From Ferrimonas balearica (GTDB taxonomy: Bacteria; Pseudomonadota; Gammaproteobacteria; Enterobacterales; Shewanellaceae): a DNA stretch of 64,000 bases. The stretch's first letter is position 1; each line of letters starts with the position of its first letter. Made by a program: the position numbers and the translations under genes. Location of the stretch: NCBI RefSeq assembly GCF_019802085.1, contig NZ_JAHVHV010000001.1, positions 1 to 64,000 on the forward strand. Reading direction: 5' to 3'. The notes under the pieces were generated by a model, which worked only from the letters and a program-made list of their open reading frames with translations, did no database searches and had not been told where the DNA came from. Shown one piece after another: positions 36,379-46,398 of the stretch.

Positions 36379-38694
36379 ATGAAAACCCGCCCTTTGAGCA
36401 CGGTCAGCGCCGCCGTGTTGTCCGCCCTCGCTCTGCCCGCCCTGGCCGAGCACGATGAGGCCCCCTCCCACCGCCAGGCCCAAGAGGTGATGGTGGTCTC
36501 CGGCTCCCGTCTGGAGCAGAGCCTGGACCAGGTGGCCGGCTCCGTGGTGGTGATCGACGAAGAGAGCATCGCCCGCAACATGAGCACCGATTTCGCCTCG
36601 CTGTTCCGCAACGAGTCCGCGGTGGACGTCAAGGGGGGCGCCGGTAAGCCCACCTCGGTGACCATCCGGGGGATCGGCGGCAACCGGGTGATGATGGTCA
36701 AGGACGGGGTGCGGGTGAACAACCAGTACGCCTCGCCGCTGGGCCCGGGGGCCGAGGGCACCGGCCGGGGCCTGACCGAGGTGGAGACCCTCAAGCAGGT
36801 GGAAGTGGTCAAGGCGGCCGCCTCCACCATGTACGGCTCCGACGCCCTGGGGGGCGTGGTGGTGATGAACACCAAGGACGCCACCGACTACCTGCTGGGT
36901 GAGTCCACCTACTTCTCCGCCAACGCCGGCTACACCGGCATGAACAACGAATGGACCGCCGGCTTCACCGGCGCCGCCGCCTACGGCAACTTCGAGAACC
37001 TGCTGACGGTTCAGCACCGCAACGGCGAAGAGCAGCAGAACTACGACGGCACCCTGCCGGACAGCGATCTGGTCAACAACAGCGTGCTGTTCAAGAGCAA
37101 GTACCTGCTCAACGATCACACCAATGTTCAGCTGACCCTGGACTACCTGGAGCAGCAGCTGGACCGCTGGGAACAGCGGGAGTACGACGGCGAGCGCAAC
37201 GAGGACCGGGATCTCGACCGTGGCACCCAGGTGTTCAACGGCTCCCTGCGCCTGCGCTCCGACAAGGCCACCTTGCTGCACGACAACCTGGACGTGGTGA
37301 TGTACTACGGCTTCACCGATCAGAACGAACACCGCGACTACTTCGCCGTGGCCGACGATCAGCGCCAGGGGATGACCGAGTTCCGCGATTACAACTTCGA
37401 GGAGTCCCGCATCGGTCTGGCCAGCACCTTTGGCAAGTACATCGGCGGCGACAGCTACGGCCACCAGCTGACCTTCGGCCTGGACGTCGAGTCCTCCACC
37501 ATGACCCGCCACCGCACCTACTACACCCCCGGTGAGAGCGGCGGCTGGGTGGGCGAGGACCAGTTTGCCTTCGCCGATACCGACAGCCTGCGGGTGGGCG
37601 CCTTTATCCAGGACGACATCAGCCTGCTCGACGGCAAGCTGAACCTGATCGCCGGCCTGCGCTACGACTACTACCGCAACACCCCGGACGCGCAGATGGC
37701 CGAGGACGCCGGGCGCGATCCCGAGGACTTCCAGCAGATGAGCGAAAGCTTCTGGTCGCCCAAGCTGGGGATGGTGTACCACCTGACCGATGCGGTCAGC
37801 GTCTACACCCAGTACGCCTACGGCTACAAGATGCCCACCCCGGATCAGAAGTGGGGTGAGCTGGAGATCCAGGATGGCCGCATGCCCTTCCCCGTGGAGG
37901 TGCTGCCCAACTACGACCTGGAGTCCGAGGAGTCTCACACCATCGAGGTGGGCGTGCGCGGCAACCACAACCGCACCAGCTATGAGCTGACCGGTTTCTA
38001 CACCCAGGCCAAGGACTACATCGACTGGCAGTTCACCGGCGCGCCCCTGTGCAACCCGGGCTACCTGCCGGGCTACGGCTTCGAGCGCTGTGAGCCGGGC
38101 AAGATGGATCCCGTGGTGGCGCTGCAGTACGAGTACGTCAACCGCGACCGGGTGGAGATCTACGGCTTCGAAGGCCAGGTCAGCCACTGGTTGACCGACG
38201 ACATCGAGCTGTGGGGCAACATCACCTACACCTACGGCAAGGATCACAACGGCGACTTCCTCAATACCGTCAGCCCGCTGAAGAGCACCGTCGGGGTGAA
38301 CGCCTACGCCACCCTGGGCGGCGTGCCCACCACCTTCGGTGGCGTGGTGCGGATGGCCGCCAACATGGATCGCGTCGACAACATGGAGCTGCTGTCCGAG
38401 ACCTGTTACGAGAGCAGCATCCCCGGCATGCCGGATCTGTGCGTCGGCGGCGACGAGTACAACGAGGTGTACCAGACCGCCGGCTACGCGGTGGTGGACA
38501 TGACCATGAGCCTGGAGCTGACCCAGCAGTGGCGCCTGCGGACCGGGGTGTTCAACCTGTTCGACAAGGAGTACATCGAGTACGCCGACGTCGCCGGCCA
38601 GTCCAAGTACCTGATGGAGAACATGGGGGCCCCGGAGAGCAACTTCACCCAGCCGGGCCGCTACTTCAACCTCAGCATGAACTACCAGTTCTGA
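36379..38694 (+). CDS. TonB-dependent outer-membrane receptor, hemoglobin/heme type
   Basis: 771 aa from the ATG at 36379 (an upstream GTG at 36367 is less likely). Signal peptide at 1-24 (AAVLSALALPALA), plug domain starting VMVVSGSRLEQSLDQVAGSVVVID with the plug motif SVTIRGIGGNRVMMVKDGV, then a 22-strand barrel and a C-terminal aromatic end (YQF). The pattern and the loop sequences fit TonB-dependent hemoglobin/transferrin-type receptors; heme is the likely substrate, but a siderophore is not excluded. No heme utilisation genes are next to it. Regulated by Fur. Confidence 0.9.
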   Translation: MKTRPLSTVSAAVLSALALPALAEHDEAPSHRQAQEVMVVSGSRLEQSLDQVAGSVVVIDEESIARNMSTDFASLFRNESAVDVKGGAGKPTSVTIRGIGGNRVMMVKDGVRVNNQYASPLGPGAEGTGRGLTEVETLKQVEVVKAAASTMYGSDALGGVVVMNTKDATDYLLGESTYFSANAGYTGMNNEWTAGFTGAAAYGNFENLLTVQHRNGEEQQNYDGTLPDSDLVNNSVLFKSKYLLNDHTNVQLTLDYLEQQLDRWEQREYDGERNEDRDLDRGTQVFNGSLRLRSDKATLLHDNLDVVMYYGFTDQNEHRDYFAVADDQRQGMTEFRDYNFEESRIGLASTFGKYIGGDSYGHQLTFGLDVESSTMTRHRTYYTPGESGGWVGEDQFAFADTDSLRVGAFIQDDISLLDGKLNLIAGLRYDYYRNTPDAQMAEDAGRDPEDFQQMSESFWSPKLGMVYHLTDAVSVYTQYAYGYKMPTPDQKWGELEIQDGRMPFPVEVLPNYDLESEESHTIEVGVRGNHNRTSYELTGFYTQAKDYIDWQFTGAPLCNPGYLPGYGFERCEPGKMDPVVALQYEYVNRDRVEIYGFEGQVSHWLTDDIELWGNITYTYGKDHNGDFLNTVSPLKSTVGVNAYATLGGVPTTFGGVVRMAANMDRVDNMELLSETCYESSIPGMPDLCVGGDEYNEVYQTAGYAVVDMTMSLELTQQWRLRTGVFNLFDKEYIEYADVAGQSKYLMENMGAPESNFTQPGRYFNLSMNYQF

Positions 38695-38716
38695 CCGCGC
38701 CCGACGGCGCACCGAT

Positions 38717-38742
38717 AAAAACCGGGCCCAGGCCCGGTTTTT
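38717..38742 (+). terminator. Terminator after the TonB receptor
   Basis: AAAACCGGGCC / GGCCCGGTTTT hairpin with a short CA loop and T-run. Confidence 0.93.
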
Positions 38743-38891
38743 TCATGCCTGAGGAAAAGGGATTTCAGTCGGTGGTTATGGAGCCATCACTGTGACCGGG
38801 ATCGCAAAAGCTTGGGTTGGGGCGGGGGAGGGAGTACACTGTGGCGCCAACAAAATCCCCCTTACCTCAGAAGACCGCCCAGGAGAGACGG

Positions 38892-40148
38892 ATGCTGGAA
38901 AGAAAGATGAACATCGCCGACTTTGACCCGGAACTGTTTGCCGCGATGGAAGCCGAAAAGGTGCGCCAGGAAGAGCACATTGAGCTCATCGCATCCGAAA
39001 ACTACACCAGCCCCCGGGTGCTGGAAGCCCAGGGCTCCCAGCTGACCAACAAGTACGCCGAGGGCTACCCCCACAAGCGTTACTACGGCGGCTGTGAGCA
39101 CGTGGACGTGGCCGAGGAGCTGGCCATCGAGCGCGCCAAGCAGCTGTTCGGCGCCGACTACGCCAACGTCCAGCCCCACTCCGGTTCCCAGGCCAACGCC
39201 GCGGTGTTCATGGCGCTGCTGCAGCCTGGCGACACCGTGCTGGGCATGAGCCTGGCCCACGGCGGCCACCTGACCCACGGCGCCCACGTCTCCTTCTCCG
39301 GTAAGATCTACAACGCGGTGCAGTACGGCATCACTCCGGAAACCGGCGAGATCGATTACGCCGAGGTGCGGGCCCTGGCCCTGGAGCACCAGCCGAAGAT
39401 GATCATTGCCGGCTTCTCCGCCTACTCCGGCGTCATCGACTGGGGCAAGTTCCGCGCGATCGCCGACGAAGTGGGTGCCTACCTCTTTGTCGACATGGCC
39501 CACGTGGCGGGTCTTATCGCCGCCGGTATCTACCCCAATCCGCTGCCTCATGCCCACGTGGTGACCACCACCACCCACAAGACCCTGGCCGGTCCCCGTG
39601 GCGGTCTGATCCTCTCCGCCATCGGCGACGAGGCGATCTACAAGAAGCTCAACTCCGCGGTGTTCCCCGGTGGCCAAGGCGGCCCCCTGTGTCACGTCAT
39701 CGCCGCCAAGGCCGTGGCCTTCAAAGAGGCCCTGCAGCCGGAGTTCAAGAGCTACCAGGAGCAGGTGGTCAAGAACGCCCAGGCGATGGCAGACACCTTC
39801 ATCAGCCGCGGCTACAAGGTGGTTTCCGGTGGCACCCAGAACCACCTGTTCCTGCTGGATCTCATCGACAAGGAGATCACCGGTAAGGACGCCGACGCCG
39901 CCCTGGGTCGCGCCAACATCACGGTGAACAAGAACTCCGTGCCCAACGATCCCCGCAGCCCCTTCGTCACCTCCGGCCTGCGCATCGGCACCCCGGCCCT
40001 GACCCGTCGTGGCATCGACGAGGGCGAAGCCCGGGAGCTGACCGGCTGGATCTGCGACATCCTGGACCACTTCGGCGATGAGTCCGTGGTGGAGCGGGTC
40101 AAGCAGCAGGTGCTGGAGCTGTGTCAGCGCCACCCGGTCTACGCCTAA
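38892..40148 (+). CDS. glyA: Serine hydroxymethyltransferase
   Basis: 418 aa from the ATG at 38892 (AGGAGAG upstream), the normal length. Converts serine and THF to glycine and 5,10-methylene-THF. The PLP lysine is in [28 protein letters not shown] is the substrate loop. A longer in-frame reading from 38817 has no ribosome site. Confidence 0.97.
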   Translation: MLERKMNIADFDPELFAAMEAEKVRQEEHIELIASENYTSPRVLEAQGSQLTNKYAEGYPHKRYYGGCEHVDVAEELAIERAKQLFGADYANVQPHSGSQANAAVFMALLQPGDTVLGMSLAHGGHLTHGAHVSFSGKIYNAVQYGITPETGEIDYAEVRALALEHQPKMIIAGFSAYSGVIDWGKFRAIADEVGAYLFVDMAHVAGLIAAGIYPNPLPHAHVVTTTTHKTLAGPRGGLILSAIGDEAIYKKLNSAVFPGGQGGPLCHVIAAKAVAFKEALQPEFKSYQEQVVKNAQAMADTFISRGYKVVSGGTQNHLFLLDLIDKEITGKDADAALGRANITVNKNSVPNDPRSPFVTSGLRIGTPALTRRGIDEGEARELTGWICDILDHFGDESVVERVKQQVLELCQRHPVYA

Positions 40149-40173
40149 ACGGCACCGCTTCCAGAGCGTGACC

Positions 40174-40198
40174 AAGCCCGCCATTTGGCGGGCTTTTG
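40174..40198 (+). terminator. Terminator after glyA
   Basis: AAGCCCGCC / GGCGGGCTT hairpin with an ATTT loop and T-run. Confidence 0.9.
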
Positions 40199-40292
40199 CT
40201 TGTCCGAATCTTAACCTTGCGTGCAATATTCGTTATCCTTTGCGGGCAGTTAATCCCAACTTCTTTCCCTTTGCGCAACTCCTGGAGGAGCG

Positions 40293-40745
40293 ATGCACTG
40301 TCCCTTCTGTGCCGCCACCGATACCAAGGTGATCGATTCCCGTCTGGTGGCGGACGGCCACCAGGTGCGCCGTCGTCGTGAATGCCTGACCTGCCATGAG
40401 CGGTACACCACTTTCGAAACCGCGGAGCTGGTGATGCCCCGCCTGGTGAAATCCGACGGCACCCGCCAGCCCTTCGACGAGGAGAAGCTGCGCCGGGGGC
40501 TGCAGCGGGCCCTGGAAAAGCGCCCGGTCAGCACCGAGCAGGTGGAGCAGGCGGTCAGCAAGATCAAGTCCGCCCTGCGCGCCACCGGGGAGCGGGAGGT
40601 CAGCTCCCAGCTGCTGGGCAACCTGGTGATGGAGCAGCTGGCCACCCTGGATAAGGTGGCCTACATTCGGTTCGCCTCGGTGTACCGTGCCTTCGATGAC
40701 CTGTCCCAGTTCGGGGAAGCGATCGCCAGTTTGGAAAAACGCTGA
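40293..40745 (+). CDS. nrdR: Transcriptional repressor NrdR
   Basis: 150 aa. Zinc ribbon with MHCPFC and [10 protein letters not shown], followed by an ATP-cone domain (about 49-139). Represses ribonucleotide reductase genes in response to dATP/ATP. Stop overlaps the ribD start (TGATG), the usual order. Confidence 0.97.
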   Translation: MHCPFCAATDTKVIDSRLVADGHQVRRRRECLTCHERYTTFETAELVMPRLVKSDGTRQPFDEEKLRRGLQRALEKRPVSTEQVEQAVSKIKSALRATGEREVSSQLLGNLVMEQLATLDKVAYIRFASVYRAFDDLSQFGEAIASLEKR

Positions 40746-41866
40746 TGTTCTCTGCTGATGACGCCCGCCATATGGCGCGGGCGCTGGAGCTGGCCCGTCG
40801 CGGTCGGCTCACCACCCGGCCCAACCCCCGGGTCGGCTGCGTCCTGGTCAAGGACGGGGCCGTGGTGGGGGAGGGCTACCACATCAAGGCCGGCGGCCCC
40901 CACGCCGAGATCCACGCCCTGGCCGCCGCCGGCGACGCCGCCCGCGGGGCCACCGCCTACGTCACCCTGGAACCCTGCAGCCACTTTGGCCGCACCCCGC
41001 CCTGCAGCCAGGCGCTGATCGACGCCGGGGTGGGCCGGGTGATCGCCGCCATGGTGGATCCCAACCCCAAGGTGGCCGGCCGTGGCCTCAAGATGCTGGA
41101 AGCGGCGGGGATCCCCACCGCCCACGGCTTGATGGCCCAGGAGGCGGAGGCCCTGAACCCGGGGTTCATCCAGCGCATGAAGACCGGCCGCCCCTATGTC
41201 CGCCTCAAGCTGGCCGCCAGCCTGGACGGGCGCACCGCCCTGGCCAATGGCGAGTCCAAGTGGATCACCGGCCCTGAAGCCCGGGCCGACGTGCAGCGCC
41301 TGCGGGCGATGAGCGATGCGGTGATCACCGGCGCCGACTCGGTGCTGGCGGACAACCCCAGCATGAACGTGCGCCACGGTGAACTCGGCCACTGGCGCAG
41401 TCGCATCGAGGCCAGTGAACTGATGCAGCCCCTGCGGGTGGTGGTGGATGGCCGCGCCCGCCTGGCGCCGCCGCTGAAGATGCTTGAGAGCGACGGCCCG
41501 CTGATGCTGGCCAGCGTCCAGCCCTACACCCAGCCCTGGCCGTCCGCTGTGACCACCTGGCTGGGGCCGGACAACGGCGCGGGCAAACTCGATCTGGCGG
41601 CCCTGCTCAGCGAGCTGGGGCAACGGGAGATCAACGAGGTGCTGGTGGAGTCCGGCGCCGCCCTGGCCGGGGCCTTTATGGCCGCGGGCCTCTGGGATGA
41701 GCTCTGGCTCTACCAGGCGCCAAAATTGATGGGCACTTCGGCCCAAGGTCTGGTAGCCTTGCCCGCCTATGAGTCCATGGCGCAAGTGGCTTCGCTGGCC
41801 CTGCGCGACGTGCAGCGGGTCGGCGCCGATCTGCGCCTGATCCTGACCCGCCAGGAGAATCACTGA
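40745..41866 (+). CDS. ribD: Riboflavin biosynthesis bifunctional deaminase/reductase
   Basis: 373 aa. N-terminal deaminase with the zinc motifs HAEIHAL and PCSHFGRTPPC; C-terminal reductase with SLDGRTALANGESKWITG. Performs steps 2 and 3 of riboflavin synthesis. Length normal. The ribE start follows the stop immediately. Confidence 0.97.
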   Translation: MFSADDARHMARALELARRGRLTTRPNPRVGCVLVKDGAVVGEGYHIKAGGPHAEIHALAAAGDAARGATAYVTLEPCSHFGRTPPCSQALIDAGVGRVIAAMVDPNPKVAGRGLKMLEAAGIPTAHGLMAQEAEALNPGFIQRMKTGRPYVRLKLAASLDGRTALANGESKWITGPEARADVQRLRAMSDAVITGADSVLADNPSMNVRHGELGHWRSRIEASELMQPLRVVVDGRARLAPPLKMLESDGPLMLASVQPYTQPWPSAVTTWLGPDNGAGKLDLAALLSELGQREINEVLVESGAALAGAFMAAGLWDELWLYQAPKLMGTSAQGLVALPAYESMAQVASLALRDVQRVGADLRLILTRQENH

Positions 41867-42520
41867 ATGTTTACCGGCATCATCGAAGCGGTCGGCACCC
41901 TGAGAAAGCTGGAGTCCCGGGGCGGCGATCTGCGCCTGACCGTGGCCACCGGCCGGCTGCCCCTGGACGACGTCCAGCTCGGCGACAGCATCGCCACCAA
42001 CGGCGTCTGCCTGACCGTGGTGGCCCTGGGGGCGGATCACTTCGTGGCGGACGTCAGCGCCGAGACCCTGGCGTTGACCAACTTCCCCCATTACGCCGTT
42101 GGCCAGAAGGCCAACCTGGAGCGGGCCGTGACCCCCTCCACCCGGCTCGGCGGTCACCTGGTGAGCGGCCACGTTGACGGTGTGGCCGAGGTGGTGGCCC
42201 GCCACTCCCGGGCCCGGGCCATCGAATTCTGGCTGGCGGCCCCGGCCGAGCTGGCCCGCTACCTGCCCCACAAGGGGTCGGTTACCGTGGACGGCGTCAG
42301 CCTGACCATCAACGAGGTGGACGGCGCCCGCTTCCGCCTGACCATCGTGCCCCACACCGCCCAGGAGACCACCCTGGTGGATCTGGCGGTGGGCGACAGT
42401 GTCAACCTGGAGGTGGACCTGCTGGCCCGTTACCTGGAGCGCCTGATGCAACCGGCTGCCGAGTCGACCAACTCCGGGGTCACCCTGGAGATGCTCGCCC
42501 GCAGCGGTTTTATGAAGTAA
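41867..42520 (+). CDS. ribE: Riboflavin synthase, alpha chain
   Basis: 217 aa with two lumazine-binding repeats. The N-terminus MFTGIIEAVGTL and the second copy's GGHLVSGHVDGV are the family marks. Makes riboflavin from two molecules of 6,7-dimethyl-8-ribityllumazine. Called ribC in some enterobacteria. Confidence 0.96.
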   Translation: MFTGIIEAVGTLRKLESRGGDLRLTVATGRLPLDDVQLGDSIATNGVCLTVVALGADHFVADVSAETLALTNFPHYAVGQKANLERAVTPSTRLGGHLVSGHVDGVAEVVARHSRARAIEFWLAAPAELARYLPHKGSVTVDGVSLTINEVDGARFRLTIVPHTAQETTLVDLAVGDSVNLEVDLLARYLERLMQPAAESTNSGVTLEMLARSGFMK

Positions 42521-42538
42521 TTAAGGAAACCCACAGTC

Positions 42539-43633
42539 ATGGCACTGAATACGATCAACGAACTTATCGACGACATCCGTCAGGGCAAGATGGTGATCCT
42601 GATGGACGATGAGGACCGGGAGAACGAGGGCGATCTGATTATGGCCGCCGAGGCGGTCACCCCGGAGGCGATCAACTTCATGGCCCGCTTCGGCCGGGGT
42701 CTGATCTGCATGCCGATGAGTGCCGAGCGATGCGATCGCCTGGGGCTGCACCAGATGGTCAGCAACAACACCGAGCAGTACGGCACCGCCTTCACCGTCT
42801 CCATCGAGGCCGCCGAAGGGGTGACCACCGGGATCTCCGCCGCCGATCGGGCCCGCACCGTGCTGGCGGCAGTAGCCAAGGACGCCAAGCCCACGGATCT
42901 GGTACAGCCGGGCCACATCTTCCCGCTTCGGGCCAAGGACGGTGGAGTGCTCAACCGCGCCGGCCACACCGAAGCGTCCGTGGACCTGGCCCGCCTGGCC
43001 GGGTTCGATTCCGCCGCGGTGATCGTGGAGATCCTCAACGAGGACGGCACCATGGCCCGACGCCCCCAGCTGGAGGAGTTTGCCCAGGCCCACGATCTTA
43101 AAATGGGCACCATTGCCGATCTCATCGAGTACCGTAATCTCAACGAAACCACCATCACCCGCGAGGTGGAGTGCCGTCTGCCCACCCGCTACGGCGAGTT
43201 CGACCTGGTGGGCTACCGCGACACCATCGACGGCCAGTTCCACGTCGCCCTGTGCAAGGGCCCGGTGAGCGACAACAGCCTGGTGCGGGTGCACCTGCAC
43301 GATCCCATGAAGGATCTGCTGGGGGCCACCGGCGACGCTGCCTGGCCTCTGGACACCGCCATGGCCCGCATCGCCGACGAGGGCGGAGTGCTGGTGATCC
43401 TCGGCCGTGAGCACGGTGCCGAAACCCTGCTGGGGCAGCTCAAGCACCTGGCCGAGGCCCAAAGCGGCACCCTGGTGCCCCGCAAACCCCAGGGCGCCTC
43501 GCGCACCGTCGGGGTGGGCTCCCAGATCCTGGCGGATCTCGGGGTGCACCGGATGCGCCTGCTGTCCGGTCCCAAGCGCTACCACGCCCTGTCCGGGTTT
43601 GGCCTGGAAGTCACCGAATACGTGCAAGAATAA
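42539..43633 (+). CDS. ribBA: DHBP synthase fused to a degenerate GTP cyclohydrolase II domain (RibBX-like)
   Basis: 364 aa. N-terminal half (1-200) is complete 3,4-dihydroxy-2-butanone 4-phosphate synthase, with [18 protein letters not shown] and [13 protein letters not shown]. The C-terminal half resembles GTP cyclohydrolase II but lacks the zinc cysteines: where active enzymes have VRVHSECLTGD...CDCG, this reads [21 protein letters not shown] with no Cys. This is the RibBX pattern known from Shewanella-type genomes, so only the DHBP synthase activity is expected and a separate ribA should exist elsewhere. Confidence 0.95.
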   Translation: MALNTINELIDDIRQGKMVILMDDEDRENEGDLIMAAEAVTPEAINFMARFGRGLICMPMSAERCDRLGLHQMVSNNTEQYGTAFTVSIEAAEGVTTGISAADRARTVLAAVAKDAKPTDLVQPGHIFPLRAKDGGVLNRAGHTEASVDLARLAGFDSAAVIVEILNEDGTMARRPQLEEFAQAHDLKMGTIADLIEYRNLNETTITREVECRLPTRYGEFDLVGYRDTIDGQFHVALCKGPVSDNSLVRVHLHDPMKDLLGATGDAAWPLDTAMARIADEGGVLVILGREHGAETLLGQLKHLAEAQSGTLVPRKPQGASRTVGVGSQILADLGVHRMRLLSGPKRYHALSGFGLEVTEYVQE

Positions 43634-43733
43634 CCGCAGGGCGGGCGATGGATGCCGTCGTCCGCTGTGCTATCATTACGCCCACTTTTTTGCCCCCCGC
43701 TGACGGGGGCACGGAACAATAACGGAAACAAAG

Positions 43734-44201
43734 ATGAAGGTAATCGAAGGCAACATCGAAGCCAAAGGCGCCAAAATCGCCATCGTGGTCTCCCGTTTCA
43801 ACAGCTTTATCGTCGACAGCCTGCTCGAAGGCGCGATCGATACCCTCAAGCGGTTCGGTCAGGTGAACGAAGAGGACATTACTGTTGTGCGGGTGCCCGG
43901 TGCGTTTGAACTGCCGTTGGCCGCTCGCCGCATCGCCGCCAAAGGGGAGTTCGATGCCATCATCGCCCTGGGTGCCGTGATCCGCGGTGGCACTCCGCAC
44001 TTCGACTTCGTTGCCGGTGAGTGCAACAAGGGACTGGCCCAGGTGATGCTGGAGTTCGATACTCCGGTGTCCTTCGGGGTACTGACCACCGACACCATCG
44101 AGCAAGCCATCGAGCGCGCCGGCACCAAAGCGGGCAACAAGGGCGGCGAAGCGGCCCTGGGTGCGCTGGAGATGGTCAACGTCCTAAACCAACTGGCCTA
44201 A
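43734..44201 (+). CDS. ribH: 6,7-dimethyl-8-ribityllumazine synthase
   Basis: 155 aa, forms a capsid-like 60-mer in many bacteria. [25 protein letters not shown] and [19 protein letters not shown] contain the substrate-binding residues including the catalytic His. Part of the riboflavin operon. Confidence 0.97.
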   Translation: MKVIEGNIEAKGAKIAIVVSRFNSFIVDSLLEGAIDTLKRFGQVNEEDITVVRVPGAFELPLAARRIAAKGEFDAIIALGAVIRGGTPHFDFVAGECNKGLAQVMLEFDTPVSFGVLTTDTIEQAIERAGTKAGNKGGEAALGALEMVNVLNQLA

Positions 44202-44216
44202 GGCCGGAGAGAGTAA

Positions 44217-44627
44217 GTGAAGCCTTCCGAGCGTCGTAAGGCCCGCCGATTGGCGGTGCAGGCCATCTATTCCTGGCAAATGAGCGGCAACCCCGTTGCC
44301 GATATTGAGCACGAGTTCCTCACCGAGCAGGACACCAAGGGCGCCGACATGGCCTACTTCCGTGAGCTGCTGGTGGGGGTGGTCTCCCAATCCAGCAACC
44401 TGGACGCCAAGCTGAAGCCCAACCTGGCCCGGCTGGTGGAAGAGGTGGATCAGCTGGAACTGGCGATCCTGCGTCTGGCGGCGTTTGAACTGGTGCATCA
44501 TGACGATGTCCCTTACAAGGTGGTGATCAACGAAGCCATTGAGCTGGCGAAAGCCTTTGGCGCCGAAGAGAGCCACAAGTTCGTCAATGGGGTGTTGGAC
44601 AAGTTGGCCAATTCCCTTCGACGTTAA
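44217..44627 (+). CDS. nusB: Transcription antitermination factor NusB
   Basis: 136 aa, GTG start with GGAGAG upstream. All-helical; the N-terminal [16 protein letters not shown] binds boxA RNA with NusE. Acts in rRNA antitermination. Directly after ribH. Confidence 0.96.
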   Translation: MKPSERRKARRLAVQAIYSWQMSGNPVADIEHEFLTEQDTKGADMAYFRELLVGVVSQSSNLDAKLKPNLARLVEEVDQLELAILRLAAFELVHHDDVPYKVVINEAIELAKAFGAEESHKFVNGVLDKLANSLRR

Positions 44628-44678
44628 GCGGACTGGACAGACAGGGAGCGCGGCCACATCAGGTGGCCGTGTCACGTT

Positions 44679-45647
44679 ATGGGATCCGAATTTGATGTCA
44701 TTAAGCGCTACTTCGATCGCCCGGTGCACCGCAAGGATGTGCTCAAGGGCATAGGAGACGATGGCGCGGTGCTGGCCCTGCCGGCCAACAGTGAGCTGGT
44801 GGTTTCCACCGACACCCTGGTGTGCGGGACCCACTTCCTGCCGGACATCGCGCCGGCGGACCTGGCCCACAAGGCGGTGGCGGTTAACCTCAGTGACCTG
44901 GCCGCCATGGGCGCCGAGCCGGCCTGGATGACCCTGGCCATCACCCTGCCCGGGGAGGACAGCGACTGGTTGCAGGCCTTCTCCGAGGGGCTGCACGAGA
45001 TCTGCCAGTACTACGGTGTGGCGCTGATCGGCGGCGACACCACCCGGGGGCCGCTGAGCCTGACCGTCACCATCCACGGCCACCTGCCCGAAGGGCGCGC
45101 GCTGCTGCGCGACGGGGCCCGCATCGGCGACTGGATCTACGTCACCGGTAACCTGGGGGACAGCGCTGCCGGGCTTCAGTGCCTGCTGGGCCAGCTGGCG
45201 CTGGCGCCGGAGGCCACCGAGTACCTGGTGGAGAAGCACCTGCGTCCGCGTCCGCGGCTGCTGGCGGGGCGAGCCCTGCGTGGGCGGGCCTCCAGCGCCA
45301 TGGATCTCTCCGACGGCCTGGCCTCGGATCTGGGCCACATCCTGGCCGCCTCCGGTGCCGGGGCTCAGCTGGAGCTAGAGCAGTTGCCCATGTCGGCGGT
45401 GCTTAAGGGCGCGGTCAGTGCCGAGCGGGCGCTGGAGCTGGCCCTGGCCGGCGGCGAGGACTACGAGCTGCTGTTTACCGTACCGGAAGCGGAGAAGGGC
45501 GCCCTGGCCACGGCCTTGGCGGAGACTGGCATCAATCACACCTGCATCGGCCAGATCGTGGCCGGCGAGGGGATCCGTTACCTCAAGGAGGGGGCACCTG
45601 TGGAACTGACCCTGTCGGGGTACGATCACTTTAAGGAGCAAGAATGA
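44679..45647 (+). CDS. thiL: Thiamine-monophosphate kinase
   Basis: 322 aa. GIGDDGAVL, VSTDTLVCGTHF, NLSDLAAMGAEP and GGDTTRG are the ATP and metal motifs. Phosphorylates TMP to thiamine pyrophosphate. Overlaps pgpA by 4 bases (ATGA). Confidence 0.96.
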   Translation: MGSEFDVIKRYFDRPVHRKDVLKGIGDDGAVLALPANSELVVSTDTLVCGTHFLPDIAPADLAHKAVAVNLSDLAAMGAEPAWMTLAITLPGEDSDWLQAFSEGLHEICQYYGVALIGGDTTRGPLSLTVTIHGHLPEGRALLRDGARIGDWIYVTGNLGDSAAGLQCLLGQLALAPEATEYLVEKHLRPRPRLLAGRALRGRASSAMDLSDGLASDLGHILAASGAGAQLELEQLPMSAVLKGAVSAERALELALAGGEDYELLFTVPEAEKGALATALAETGINHTCIGQIVAGEGIRYLKEGAPVELTLSGYDHFKEQE

Positions 45648-46135
45648 GCCGCTTTGCGGAGCGTTTGCCGGGGTTGAACCTGGCCAATCCCGTCCACTTC
45701 CTCGCCGTGGGGTTCGGCCTGGGCCTGGCCCGCAAGGCCCCCGGCACCTGGGGCACCCTGGCGGCCCTGCCGTTCTATTTCCTGATGGCGGATCTGAGCC
45801 TGCCCCTCTACCTGGGGATCACCGTATTGCTGGGTCTGGTGGGGATCTACCTGTGCGGCAAGACCGCCGAGGACATGAACACCCACGACCACCCGGCCAT
45901 CGTCTGGGATGAGGTGGTGGGCATGCTGATCGCCATGGCGATGCTGCCCGCCGGCTGGGGTTGGGTGGTGGGGGCCTTCGTCGCCTTCCGCTTCTTCGAC
46001 ATCCTCAAGCCCTGGCCCATCCGCCTGCTGGACAAGCATGTCCACGGTGGGTTTGGGATCATGATTGACGATGTGCTGGCGGGGCTCTTTGCCCTGGGCG
46101 TGGTGCAGCTGGCCGCCTATCTCCTTATCGGCTGA
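45644..46135 (+). CDS. pgpA: Phosphatidylglycerophosphatase A
   Basis: 163 aa membrane phosphatase with several hydrophobic segments. FGLGLARKAPGTWGTL and IVWDEVVGM are the family motifs. Makes phosphatidylglycerol for the inner membrane. Confidence 0.95.
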   Translation: MSRFAERLPGLNLANPVHFLAVGFGLGLARKAPGTWGTLAALPFYFLMADLSLPLYLGITVLLGLVGIYLCGKTAEDMNTHDHPAIVWDEVVGMLIAMAMLPAGWGWVVGAFVAFRFFDILKPWPIRLLDKHVHGGFGIMIDDVLAGLFALGVVQLAAYLLIG

Positions 46136-46146
46136 ACCCTTAAGGC

Positions 46147-46177
46147 AAAAAAAAGCCGCCCCCGGGGCGGCTTTTTT
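46147..46177. terminator. Bidirectional terminator between pgpA and the DUF2986 gene
   Basis: AAAGCCGCCCC / GGGGCGGCTTT hairpin with flanking A-run and T-run, between converging genes. Confidence 0.93.
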
Positions 46178-46188
46178 GCGTTTGGCGG

Positions 46189-46392
46189 TTACCCGTCGGT
46201 GGGGCGGGCGGAGGCTTCACCGGTCGTGGCCTTATCGGAGGGGGTCTCGTCAGGCTGACCCTCTTGGGCGGCCAGTTCGGCGCGCTCGGCCTTGGAGACA
46301 TAGCGGGGCTTGTTGCCCTGGCCCGCCTTCTTGGCCCGCGCCTTCTTCGCTTGCTTGAGCAGGGTCTGCTTGACCTTCTTCTTGCGGTTCAC
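46189..46392 (-). CDS. Small basic DUF2986 protein
   Basis: 67 aa. MNRKKKVKQTLLKQAKKARAK followed by NKPRYVSKAERAEL matches the DUF2986 family of small basic proteins in Shewanella relatives. The rest is a low-complexity acidic tail. Function unknown. Confidence 0.82.
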   Translation of the reverse strand: MNRKKKVKQTLLKQAKKARAKKAGQGNKPRYVSKAERAELAAQEGQPDETPSDKATTGEASARPTDG

Positions 46393-46398
46393 GGCCGA

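Noticed and set aside
36313-38712. A 799-codon open frame opposite the TonB receptor
   Set aside because: Shadow of a GC-rich gene; repetitive V/G/H/Q composition and no ribosome site.
40746-43733. FMN riboswitch in the riboflavin cluster
   Set aside because: The conserved RFN core (AGGG.CAGGGTG and CCGAC) is not seen before ribD, ribE, ribBA or ribH.
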